Source: Linanthus parryae (Eukaryota > Streptophyta > Magnoliopsida > Ericales > Polemoniaceae). Taken from it: a DNA stretch of 64,000 bases. Made by a program: the position numbers and the translations under genes. Below the pieces are notes generated by a model. It was not told the DNA's origin and did no database searches. It worked only from the letters and a program-made list of their open reading frames with translations. How positions within the stretch are numbered: position 1 is the stretch's first letter; the number at the start of each line of letters is the position of its first letter. This document shows, piece by piece, positions 54,497-64,000 of this stretch. The stretch spans positions 20,605,775 through 20,669,774 of the forward strand of contig JALGPY010000009.1 in assembly GCA_023055425.1 (NCBI GenBank), in the 5' to 3' direction.

Positions 54497-56289
54497 AACT
54501 TGAAGAAGTTCAAGAACCACAAATCACTGAACCGATCATGGAACATGAACAGGAATCACAAGCAGTTGTGGATCCACCTGTTCAGGTAACACAAGAGCTT
54601 CGTAGATATAGTAGAGTGCTCCAGGAACCCGAGAGGTACGGACTTCTCGTGACTGATTCCGGTGACACGATGCTCATAGATGATGAGCCTACTACCTATG
54701 AGGAGGCCATGAGTGGCCCAGACTCGCAGAAGTGGCTTGAGGCCATGAGATCCGAGATGGAATCCATGTATACCAACAAAGTATGGACTTTGGTGGAACC
54801 ACCTGATGGGGCGCGGCCCATAGGGTGCAAGTGGGTCTTCAAGAAGAAGATCGACATGGATGGTAATGTGATTACCTATAAGGGCCGATTGGTGGCTAAA
54901 GGATTCAGACAGATTCATGGTATTGACTATGATGAAACCTTTTCACCAGTCGCTATGACCAAATCCATTCGAATCCTACTTGCGATTGCAGCATACTACG
55001 ACTATGAGATTTGGCAGATGGATGTCAAAACAGCATTCCTTTATGGGAATCTCCTCGAGGACGTGTATATGATACAGCCGGAGGGTTTTGAGGATCCAAA
55101 GCAAGCCAACAAAGTCTGTAAACTGCAACGATCCATTTATGGATTGAAGCAAGCTTCTAGGAGTTGGAATCGACGTTTTGATGAAGTGGTCAAAGAGTTT
55201 GGCTTCATCAGAAACGAAGATGAGTCTTGTGTCTACAAGAAGGTTAGTGGGAGCTCTGTAGCTTTTCTGGTCTTGTATGTGGATGACATACTACTCATTG
55301 GAAACGACATTCCCATGCTGCAATGTGTGAAAGATTGGCTAGGAAAGTGTTTCTCAATGAAGGACTTAGGGGAAGCAGCCTATATACTCGGTATAAAGAT
55401 CTATAGAGATAGATCTAAGAGGTTGCTAGGCCTAAGTCAAAGTACATATATTGACAAGGTGTTGAAACGGTTCAACATGCAAGATTCCAAGAAGGGATTC
55501 TTGACCATGTCACATGGAATCACTCTTTCGAAGAGTGGTTGTCCTTCCAATGAGATTGAGAAGGAACGCATGAGTAGGATTCCCTATGCCTCGGCCATAG
55601 GATCCATCATGTACGCCATGTTATGTACTAGACCAGATGTGTCATATGCCTTGAGTATGACAAGCAGATACCAATCCAATCCGGGTGAGAGTCACTGGAT
55701 TGCTGTCAAGAACATCCTAAAGTACTTGAGAAGAACTAAGGATGCCTTCTTGATGTTTGGCGGTGAGGAAGAGTTGCGTATAAGGGGTTACACAGATGCA
55801 AGCTTCCAAACTGATAGAGATGACTTTAGATCACAGTCGGGATATGTGTTTTGCCTGAATGGAGCAGCGGTGAGCTGGAAGAGTTCCAAGCAAGAGACGG
55901 TAGCTGATTCTACAACAGAGGCTGAGTACATTGCTGCAAATGGCGCAGCAAAGGAGGCTGTTTGGATCAGAAAGTTTTTTTCTGAACTTGGTGTGGTCCC
56001 TAGCATTGCGGATCCAGTGAAGTTGTTCTGTGACAACACTGGGGCGATCGCGCAATCAAAGGAACCCAGATCGCACCAGAAGTCCAAGCATGTGCTCAGG
56101 AAGTTTCATCTGATTCGAGATATTATCGATAGAGGAGACGTTCGGATATGCAAGATTCCTACAGATGATAATCTGTCAGACCCGCTTACAAGCCTCTCAC
56201 GCAGTGGAAGCATGAAGGGCACACTAGGAGTATGGGCATACGAGATGCGCCAGATTGGCTCTAGTGCAAGTGGGAGACTGTTGGAATAG
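54497..56289 (+). CDS. Copia reverse transcriptase and RNase H
   Basis: RT with KWLEAMRSEMESMYTNKVW, GCKWVFKKK, WQMDVKTAFLYGNL, SIYGLKQASRSW and LYVDDILLIGND. RNase H with GYTDASFQTDRDD, DSTTEAEYIAA, DNTGAIAQSKEP and KHVLRKFHLIRD. The stop lies in the first bases of the 3' LTR (TTGGAATAG), as in several Copia groups. A purine-rich AAGTGGGAGAC precedes the LTR. Confidence 0.92.
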
Positions 56290-57716
56290 ATGCCCTAGAG
56301 GCAATCTAGTTTAGTATGAATTTGCATATGGCTAGAAAATTCATTTATTATTTATTGGATATTTAATATAATGAAGTCCTTAGATTTATAATTGTGTTGT
56401 TTATCTTAAATATCCCTAGTCAAGTATAATGATTAAATGGGACAATCATCTATAGACTAGTATGGGGTTGGATTGATATGGAGATATCACGATCCAACAC
56501 ATAGGTGTGCATTAACGGAATGTTGCACTGGATTGACCCATCACCGAGAAGGCTACATACATGTTATGTTGAGTCACAAGTGCTTCTCGGGTACAATGGT
56601 ATTGTAATCCTTAGACTTGAAGTCACTAGATATTCTAGTTGTGGATCATTGTGATCTTGGTAGAGTTAAACGCTACACCTTAACTGGGTAGTTATAAAGG
56701 CGTGTACTGGATACAATGAGAAGCAAGCTTAGAGATCGTAGTGGACGTAGAGAGGATTTGCCCCTCCCACATAACGGGAGCAAATATCCTAGGCCACTCG
56801 AAGGATAGTGCTTATAGAATGTCTGGCCAGACTCAAATAAATCAATATGGGATATTGATGTTATTTGCACGAATAAGGCTATTCCATGGATCGAGAAACT
56901 ATGGATTGGATATACGAGTGTGACTTGTATGTCTCGTGTCCAATCCGGATATGGAGGCAAAGGGATGAGACAATTACTTGTGCAAGGTTGTCTAGATGAC
57001 TATTCTATTAGTTGGCTAGAATGGATGTTTCGCTAGAAACCGCTCCATATTAGCAAATAGTTGCTACCAACTAGATAGAACCTATGGGGTTACACGCTAT
57101 ATAGAGTTGTACTAGATTTGGAATTAATTAATTGGATTAATTAATTAGAAGGATCACTTTGCAAACTCTTGCAAACTTAGTAGGGACTAATTTGCAAGGA
57201 AGGGACTAAATTGAATTCTAGTAGGACTAGAATAAGTCCTTTAGGTAGTTAACAAGGAGTTGTTGGACCATATAAAGGACCCTCCTTCCTTCCTTCCTTC
57301 CTCATAAATTATGCTCTTTATAGATCATAACAAGAGTGGGAGAGAACAAAGGAGAGAGAGAGAGCAAGCAACAAGGAGCCGACGCCGCCCCTTGCCGCCG
57401 CCCCCTCATCCCGTCGGCCAAAAAGAGGGCCGAGCCCCTCTTTTTTGTCTCGTTTTGCGTGATTCCTTCACCCTCCTCTCATTCCGGGCTAGCACCAAGG
57501 AGATTGGAGATCTAGGAGCAACTCTAGGCATGGATCAACTATAGAGAACGTGACACTATTCGCGTTTGAAGTCATCAAGGAGAACCCAAAGGTGTGTTTA
57601 TGATTTCTTACCTTCACTATCGTTATGCATCTAGACTTGTGATCCTTGGAGGGTTTTGCATGGTTATTTGTTTGATTATGCTTCCGTTTGCGCGATCCAT
57701 GAATCAAAACCCTACA
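56279..57716 (+). repeat. Copia 3' LTR
   Basis: 1,438 bp; an extra TTCC and an extra GA account for most of the 6-bp difference from the 5' LTR. Ends ACCCTACA against the second AACCC. Confidence 0.93.
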
Positions 57717-58671
57717 AACCCCTCCTCCCTCTGTCGAGGGAGGTGCTCCGGAGTGTATGACGTCGCTGAAACGGCGTATAGACACCATTATGGCTCACCA
57801 ATCGTTCGCGGACACCATCATCCCGAAACTTGACAACGATCCGCCCATTCCACGAGAGATCTACCTCATGCCTAACCCTGCTGGATACAAGGCTCCTAAA
57901 TGGGACAAGTTCGAAGACGTCAATGGGAACGCCCATGAGCATGTCATGCGCTTCATTGATGTAATGGGGCCGTATGGGGCTGATCCTAAGCTGCTGATGC
58001 GCGAGTTCCCGAAGTCCTTGGGGAACGTGGCCTAAAAATGGTAAAGGACGTTAGAAGCCGGATCAGTGAAGACTTGGGATGACATGGTCCAGAAGTTTTA
58101 CACTAAGTTCTTCCAGATGGAAGAGAAGGTGACAATGATTCACCTCTCGCGGATGTACCAGAAACGCGAGGAGGATGGAATAACATTTATCAAGAAGTTC
58201 AGGGCCAAGTCCTTGGAGTGCAAAGATGTGATACTCGAAAGCAGACTCGTGGAGATATGCCTGCAATGCATGCGAGACGAGTACAAAGGTATGCTTATCA
58301 ACCTGCAAACACCTACGTTTTCGAAGCTTATTGAATGCACGAAGAGTATCGAGCCTATAGTGGAGAGAAAGAAAAAGAGAAACGCCCCTGAGAGATCCTC
58401 GGGCGGGACCACTTTCAAAATTGGGAGATTCAGCTACAAGAGAGGACGCGAGGCTGAAGTGAATACAATCTCGTCCCAAAAGCAGCCGAAGGTAGTGAAC
58501 TTCGATGCGCCACCACTGCCATGTTCGGTAGAGGAAGCGAGCGACCTGCGCAGACAATGGCGAAAGGACGGTATCTTGCCGCCGCTCGAAAAGGCACCCT
58601 CCAGGGAGATGGTGAGAGACCCGAAGTGGTGCGAATGTCACGGAAAGGTCATGCACCCTACAGTTGAATGA
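57717..58671 (+). pseudogene. gag of copy C, part 2
   Basis: Resumes with the Pro-rich segment, ECMTSLKRRIDTIMAHQSF and the gag domain. TAA stops at 58033-58035 and 58042-58044 stand where copy A has Tyr (AYKWYR); TGA at 58669-58671 replaces the knuckle Cys. The CECHGKVMHP knuckle region is otherwise kept. Confidence 0.85.
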
Positions 58672-59820
58672 AAGAAGCTCAGAATCATGGTAAGCCAAAA
58701 GATGAAGAATGGCGAATTGATCGTCAGCAATCAAAGGCAGGATGTGCGAAACAATCCACTCCCTGCCCATGCGGAGCAAGAGCCGAAGGGCAAAGAGGTC
58801 GCCATGATCTCGATTGTGGACCTTAAAGAGGTTGCGGAGGATGGTCTACCCATCATTTTCGAGATTCACAACGACGAGGATTACAGTATAGACATCGAGG
58901 ACGAACGTGCAGACCGGATGAAGGGGTCGCACGGGTTCAGCAGGTTCTTTGACGAGATGAATTTCTCAGAAAAATTCCGGATGGAGATGACAAAGGCGAT
59001 CCTGAGGATAGCAGAAGATTACGAGGAGGATCTCGTAGTCTCCAATGGAAAAGTTGTCAGGGCATCTCGCTCTACAGAAAAGGTCATAACCTTCTCCGCA
59101 AGCGATAAGAAGACAGATGCGAGCCACCAGAAGCCTCTGTATGTAAAAGCAATCATGAATGGCGTGGAATTCAAAAGAGCGTTCGTTGACGGAGGAGCAG
59201 CAGTTAACGTTGTTTCGCTCCATACTCTGAAGCTGGCAGGAATTCCAGAGCACAAGATCGTCAAGCGTCCGTCCCCGCTGATGGGATTCGGAAGCGACTC
59301 CAGAATGACAACAGGATGGATCCGCCTGGGTGTCCAGATCGGCAAAATTAAGTGTTCAGCAAAATTTTATGTTATAGATGCGAACACCACATATCACATG
59401 ATTATAGGTCGGGCCTGGATTCATCGCTTTGATGCTGTCCCTTCAACAGCTCACCAAGTGATGAAAGCTATCTGGAATGATAGAATAGTTGAGATACCAG
59501 CTTCGACAAATCCTTTCAACATGGATGAAGCACATCTCAGTGAGGCGGTATGGTTCACTGAGATGGCAGACGAGCAAACGCCGGGGCCGTTCAACCCCAC
59601 TCCTTTGCCCCGTTGGGAGGACATCAAAGATCAGTCACCCGCAGGGGTGATGGTGACAAGAGAGGAAGCCAAGGAAAAGCCGCCTACGCGAGAGGAGGTG
59701 CCGCGGATTGCCTACCAGCGAAAGAATGTGTATACTCTGAAGAGGATAGTGAAACATGATCCCGAAGGCAAGGAAATAGAGAGTTTCTACGCCAACGGAA
59801 AGAAATGCTATCGCATATGA
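58672..59820 (+). CDS. Protease region of copy C
   Basis: Same frame as gag, confirming that gag and protease are one polyprotein in this family. Active-site segment FVDGGAAVNVVSLHTLKLAG (about 59187); YHMIIGRAWIHRF near 59400. Ends at TGA 59818-59820 directly before the conserved stem-loop. Confidence 0.85.
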   Translation, partial: KKLRIMVSQKMKNGELIVSNQRQDVRNNPLPAHAEQEPKGKEVAMISIVDLKEVAEDGLPIIFEIHNDEDYSIDIEDERADRMKGSHGFSRFFDEMNFSEKFRMEMTKAILRIAEDYEEDLVVSNGKVVRASRSTEKVITFSASDKKTDASHQKPLYVKAIMNGVEFKRAFVDGGAAVNVVSLHTLKLAGIPEHKIVKRPSPLMGFGSDSRMTTGWIRLGVQIGKIKCSAKFYVIDANTTYHMIIGRAWIHRFDAVPSTAHQVMKAIWNDRIVEIPASTNPFNMDEAHLSEAVWFTEMADEQTPGPFNPTPLPRWEDIKDQSPAGVMVTREEAKEKPPTREEVPRIAYQRKNVYTLKRIVKHDPEGKEIESFYANGKKCYRI

Positions 59821-59844
59821 AGGTGCGCGGGGCTGTCCTCACGC
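59818..59844 (+). promoter_or_regulatory. UGA plus stem-loop, copy C (candidate recoding site)
   Basis: TGA, 4 nt, stem GCGCGGGG (59825-59832), loop CTGT, stem CCTCACGC (59837-59844). Compared with copy A, one C-to-T change turns a G-C pair into G-U, keeping the helix. The frame after the UGA stays open into pol until an unrelated TAG at 59983. Confidence 0.5.
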
Positions 59845-62800
59845 GAGCATGGGGATATCCCTGAGCAAATCAATCAGATTGAGCAGGTGTTGGAACTAGA
59901 CAAACCAATGCCAAGCGTTCTAGAGGAGAAACTCAAAGAAGCGCCTGAATGCATGGAGGATAAACCCAGGCCGCAAAAGCAGTAGCTAAAGGAGGTATTC
60001 CTGAGCCCGAGCGAAGAAAAGAAGAGGCCAGTCTTTCTAAGTGCAGAACTCGCAGGTGAGGAGGGGGAAAGATTTCTGCAACTCCTGACTGAGTACAAAG
60101 ACGTGTTCGCATGGGAATACGATGAGATGCCTGGTCTGGACACGAGCATCACTATGCATCGGTTGGATGTAATCCCAGGATCCAAACCGGTAAAGCAGAG
60201 CACGAGAAGCTTTAGACCGGATCTTAACGTCAAGATCAAGCAGGAAGTTGTCAAACTTCTGAATGCCAAGTTCATAGAGCCAAATCACCATCCCACATGG
60301 TTGGCCAATATTGTGCCAGTGGTAAAGAAGAATGGGCAACTTCGCATTTGTGTAGACTTCCGAGATCTCAATCGCTTCTGCCCTAAGGATGATTTTCCAC
60401 TCCCCAACATCGAATTACTTATTGATTCGACCGCAGGTCATCGCATGTTCAGCTTCATGGACAGCTTCAGTGGGTACAATCAGATCAAGATGGACCCGAA
60501 GATTCACAGAAAACCGCATTCATCACTCCGGTGGGAGTCTTCAATTACACGGTTATGCCCTTTGGTCTCAAGAACGCATGTGCGACTTATCAGCGAGCCA
60601 TGATGGCCTGGTTTCACGATATGATGCACAAGGAAGTAGAATTCTACGTGGATGACTTAGTCGTCAAATCAAAGGAAGAGGCAGACCATCTGGGGGATTT
60701 GCGAAAAGTGTTCAACAGATGCAGAAGCTTTCAATTAAAGATGAACCCAATGAAGTGCGCATTCGAGGTAACATCGGGGAAGTTCTTGGGATGTGTGGTA
60801 CATCGTCAAGGAATAGAGCCTGATCCTGCGAAAGTATCGGCGATCACTAGCATGACTGCACCGCACAACCAAAGTGCCTTGAAAACCTTCCAGGGAAAGC
60901 TATCCTACCTGCGAAGATTCATCCCAGCGATCGCCGAAATCACCTACTGTTTCAGCGATCTTCTCAAGAAAGATGTTGCATACAACTGGACTACAGAGCA
61001 CGAGGCTGCGTTCGGAAATCTAAAGGACATGTTGACATCGTCAAAGGTAATGATCGCACCTCAGCTCGGATCACCGCTCTTGTTGTATTTAACGTCAACA
61101 AAGACGTCCATAGGGGCACTCCTAGCTCAAGAGTATGAGGGTCAAGAAAGGCCCATCTACTACATTTCTCGCATAGTGCAGCCAGCAGAATCAAGGTACA
61201 CGGACACCGAGCATCATTGCTTTGATTTATTCTTTGTAATAGAGAAGTTGAGGCACTATTTTGCTTCGCACAAAGTAGTAGTGGTCAGAAAGAGCGATCC
61301 TATACGGTATCTTCTGACTCACACTGCTCCTGGGGGAAGATTGGCAAAATGGTATATGACCATTTCTCAATATGACATCACATGTGTTCGACCCCGGGCA
61401 ATCAAATCGCAAGCGGTGGCGGATTTGCTCGCGCAGTTCCCTGATGACAGTCATGAGCCTGTGATTGAGGAAGAATTACAGGGACCTGAAATCTACGCAG
61501 TTGAGTTGCCCTATTGGACACTCCACTTCGATGGTTCGCCAACAAGGAAAGGTGGAGGCATCAGATTAGTCTTGACCAAACCCGATGAAGAGGTCATACA
61601 GATGTCAGCAAAGCTTGACTTCGCAGTCACTAACAATGAAGCAGAGTATGAGGCTCTCATCGCTGGTCTTCGCGCAGCAAAGGAACTAGAAGTAAGCAAC
61701 TTGACGGACTCCAAGCTAATCGTCAAACAAGCCTCGGGCGAGTATGGTTTGAAGGAGATCAACTTGTTGCCCTACCGGACCTTGGTACAGAAACTGGTGC
61801 AACAGTTCTGCGACGTCAAGTACGAGAACAAACCCAGAGCGGACAATAGGCACGCTGATGCTTTAGCTACCTTGGGATCCAAGATTAGTGCGGATAAATG
61901 TCCCGCGAGAGTCTCAATTGAAGTACGAACATCCTCGGTGCTGACAGAGGACATGTGCGACGACGAATGCCTGGATGATGCGGACTGGAGAAAGTCAATC
62001 TTACGGGCCATCGCAGAAGGCACGAGCAACGAGAATTGGGAATCTACGAAGGGGTATTGCATACATGACAACACCCTCTACTACAAGGACCCTGGTGGAA
62101 TACTGATGCGATGCGTTTCGGAGCAGGAAGGACAAGCGCTGTTAGAAAAGATTCACCAACATGCTTGCGGGGAAAGCGAAGTGTCAATCTATCGGAAAGC
62201 CCAGAGGTATGGGATTCACTGGTCGGACATGTCAACGGCCGCAACATTGATTCAAGGAAACAGCGAGAGTTGCGCACTGATCAAAGACTCTTTATCAATT
62301 GCTCTGACTGATGATGATGTGGATTGGAGGAAGCCACTCTTTGACTTTCTCACGCAGGGTATTGTGCCTGAGTCGAGAAAAGAAGCTGAGAAACTAAAGA
62401 GAAAAGCAGCACGGTATGTGGTGCAAGAACATATGCTATGGCGCAAGGGCCATGAGGTAACTTGCTGCGATGTCTAGACAACAAAGAGGCGCAAGAAGTG
62501 ATGGACCTCTCTCATCAAGTGGAACACCAGGGAGGTGCGAAGTTATGCAGACAGCTCCTCTCGATCGGCTACTTTTGGCCCACCATGGAAGCAGACTGTC
62601 GCACTAAAGTAAGACGGTTCCAGGAGTGCCAATTCAAAGGAAATCTAGTGCACGCTCCTGCTGTGGATTTACATGCGTTGGGAACACCGTGGCCGTTCCA
62701 TACATGGGCTTTGGATTTTGTTGGTCCCATTCGACCAACCTCGCACGGGAATCATTTCATTCTCACCGCGACCGAGCTGTTCACCAAGTGGGTAGAAGCG

Positions 62801-63547
62801 ATACCACTAAAGACAGCAAATGCGCTAGCCGTGGTCCATTTCATCCAAGAAAGCATCATATGTAGGTTCGGAATTTCAAACACCATTCTCTCGGATAATG
62901 GCACTCCCTTCGTTAATCGCCAGGTAGCTGCGAAACAAGCAGAGTACAACATAAGGCAGATATGCTCCACCCCATATTACCCGAAGGGGAATGGGCAAGC
63001 AGAAGCAACCAACAAGTCATTATTAAGGATCTTGAGCAAGATGGTGGCAGATGACCACAAGAGATGGGCTGATTCTTTAAACATATCCTTATGGGCCTAT
63101 CGGACTTCTCCAAGGACGCCCACAGGAGTCTCACCATTCCTTTTATGTTATGGAGATGAAGCTGTGGTACCTGCGGAGGTGAAGATCAACTCAGCGAGGT
63201 TGGCTTTTCATGCATTATATGACAATCAACGGGACCATGATCTGGTCATGTTTGAAGAAAAGCGGGATCAAGCTAAAAGGATTAACAAACGATACCAAGA
63301 AAGTATCGCCCGCGCATACAACAAAACAGTCCAACGTCGAGATTTCGCAGTTGGAGATTTGGTCTTGCGCGCGTCGGACCACTGCATGCGAGAAGCAGCT
63401 CATCCAAAATTCGCAGCTAACTGGGAAGGACCCTTCGAAGTCACAGAAGTCTTTGATAGTGGCTACTGCAATATACAAAGGCTACATGGGACGGCCTCAA
63501 CCCCAAGCTCAGTCAACATGCGCTGGATTAAGAAGTATTATCCTTAA
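59821..63547 (+). pseudogene. pol of copy C: RT, two RNases H, integrase
   Basis: Parallels copy A's pol. Breaks: TAG 59983-59985 (Glu in A), one base lost near 60498 within the RT codons around KMDP, and one base lost near 62456 inside zinc module 2. RT FYVDD is near 60645; the second RNase H (LHFDGSPTRKGGG) has lost three residues (Val-Met-Gly) before DSKLIVKQ. Zinc module 1 runs from about 61979 and module 2 from about 62318. Integrase keeps DFVGP, SDNGTPF and GQAEATNK with no stop in 62462-63547. Confidence 0.88.
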
Positions 63548-63616
63548 CTCCTCTCATTATATGTGTTAGATTACAACGTCTGCTTTATAATCTGTATTGC
63601 TATAACTCGTGAATCT

Positions 63617-63705
63617 TCTCTCCCATATGAGGGAATTGTAAACTCATCTCTCCCATATGAGAGTATTTTTATAATAAAAAGACTTCTCCCATATGGGAAG
63701 AACTT
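63617..63705 (+). other. Three palindromes after pol, copy C
   Basis: TCTCCCATATGAGGGA, TCTCCCATATGAGAG and TCTCCCATATGGGAAG in a row, with ATAATAAAAAG between the second and third. They match the positions after pol in A and B. Confidence 0.5.
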
Positions 63706-63758
63706 TATAATTTCAGCCCTTTATTACTTTGTTTATTTCATTATTTCTCAGTAGCGAA

Positions 63759-64000
63759 AGCCTATCCTCTCTGATAGCAGCCTATGCGAATACGATCTTA
63801 AGTGATCTTTGAAGCCTATCCTCCGTGATAGCATCCTATGCGAATACGATCTTGTGATCTTTTAAGCCTATCTGCCACGATAGCAGCCTATGCGAATACG
63901 ATCTTAAGTGATCTTTTAAGCATATCTGCAACGATAGCAGCCTATGCGAATATGATCTTAAGTGATCTTCTAAGCCTATCCGCCGTGATAGCAGCACCAT
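63759..64000 (+). repeat. Hairpin-rich tandem array, copy C (cut by window end)
   Basis: About five units of 45-50 bp with CCTATC...GATAGCAGC and GATCTTAAGTGATCTT, homologous to the arrays of A and B but with a unit-specific CTATGCGAATACGATC segment. It continues past the window. Confidence 0.88.

Larger units (their letters stand above)
49200..57716 (+). mobile_element. Copia element, 8.5 kb, complete LTR-to-LTR
   Basis: 5' LTR 49200-50631, 3' LTR 56279-57716, target duplication AACCC (49195-49199 and 57717-57721). By eye the LTRs differ at about ten positions plus two short repeat-length changes, so insertion is recent. The order gag, protease, integrase, RT, RNase H is that of Copia. Two single-base frameshifts split pol, and the protease motif is DTGC. 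The leader of about 1.7 kb is long. Confidence 0.93.
48016..64000 (+). mobile_element. Gypsy copy C, interrupted by Copia, runs off the window
   Basis: Same family as copy A: LTR, primer site and gag start (48016-49199), Copia insertion (49200-57716), then gag, protease, UGA stem-loop, pol, palindromes and the start of the tandem array. The antisense gene and 3' LTR would lie beyond 64000. Two Tyr-to-stop changes, another gag stop, one pol stop and two single-base deletions inactivate it. Protease is intact. Confidence 0.88.

Overview
The window is nuclear DNA of a flowering plant, most likely a eudicot. It holds one spliced host gene with plant-type introns, and almost everything else is plant transposable elements: Copia and Ty3/gypsy LTR retrotransposons, a LINE, Stowaway MITEs, a Helitron, a MULE and a CACTA end. 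I cannot name the species. No tRNA, rRNA or CRISPR array was recognised.

Layout. 1-2.6 kb: a probable LTR-like remnant and a minus-strand, internally deleted Copia copy. 3.99-4.25 kb: a Stowaway MITE. 4783-11281 (+): a five-exon type-B response-regulator gene (receiver plus GARP Myb-like domain, 365 aa). Its 4.1-kb fourth intron holds a Helitron inside a Stowaway, a solo Copia LTR, a long TTA microsatellite, and a MULE inside a second Stowaway. 12-17 kb: a tandem repeat, a CACTA-like terminus, and a LINE fragment (minus) with the gag-like region, zinc knuckle and endonuclease but no reverse transcriptase. 17.26-18.81 kb: a second copy of the deleted Copia.

18.8-64 kb is a nest built from one large Ty3/gypsy family. 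Two RNase H domains and an antisense extra gene point to the Tat lineage. Copy B (fragment 18811-20278, continuing at 35233) was hit by copy A (20279-35227, target duplication ACAGT). Copy C (5' LTR 38660/48016, running off the right end) was hit in gag by a young Copia element (49200-57716, target duplication AACCC). After those insertions about 9.36 kb was duplicated in tandem (32064-41427 and 41428-50784). That is why the antisense gene, A's 3' LTR, B's tail, C's 5' LTR plus gag, and the Copia LTR each appear twice.

Logic of the gypsy family: LTR, primer site, gag-protease, an in-frame UGA followed by a stem-loop, pol (RT, RNase H, a second RNase H, a duplicated zinc-binding module, integrase), palindromes and a hairpin-rich tandem array, then a long antisense gene, a purine tract and the LTR. 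In copy A the antisense gene can be assembled into six exons with five introns of 72-82 bp, starting with a plant-mobile-domain-like region. All copies carry disabling mutations, but few of them, so the family was active fairly recently. Every coordinate and splice site was read by eye.
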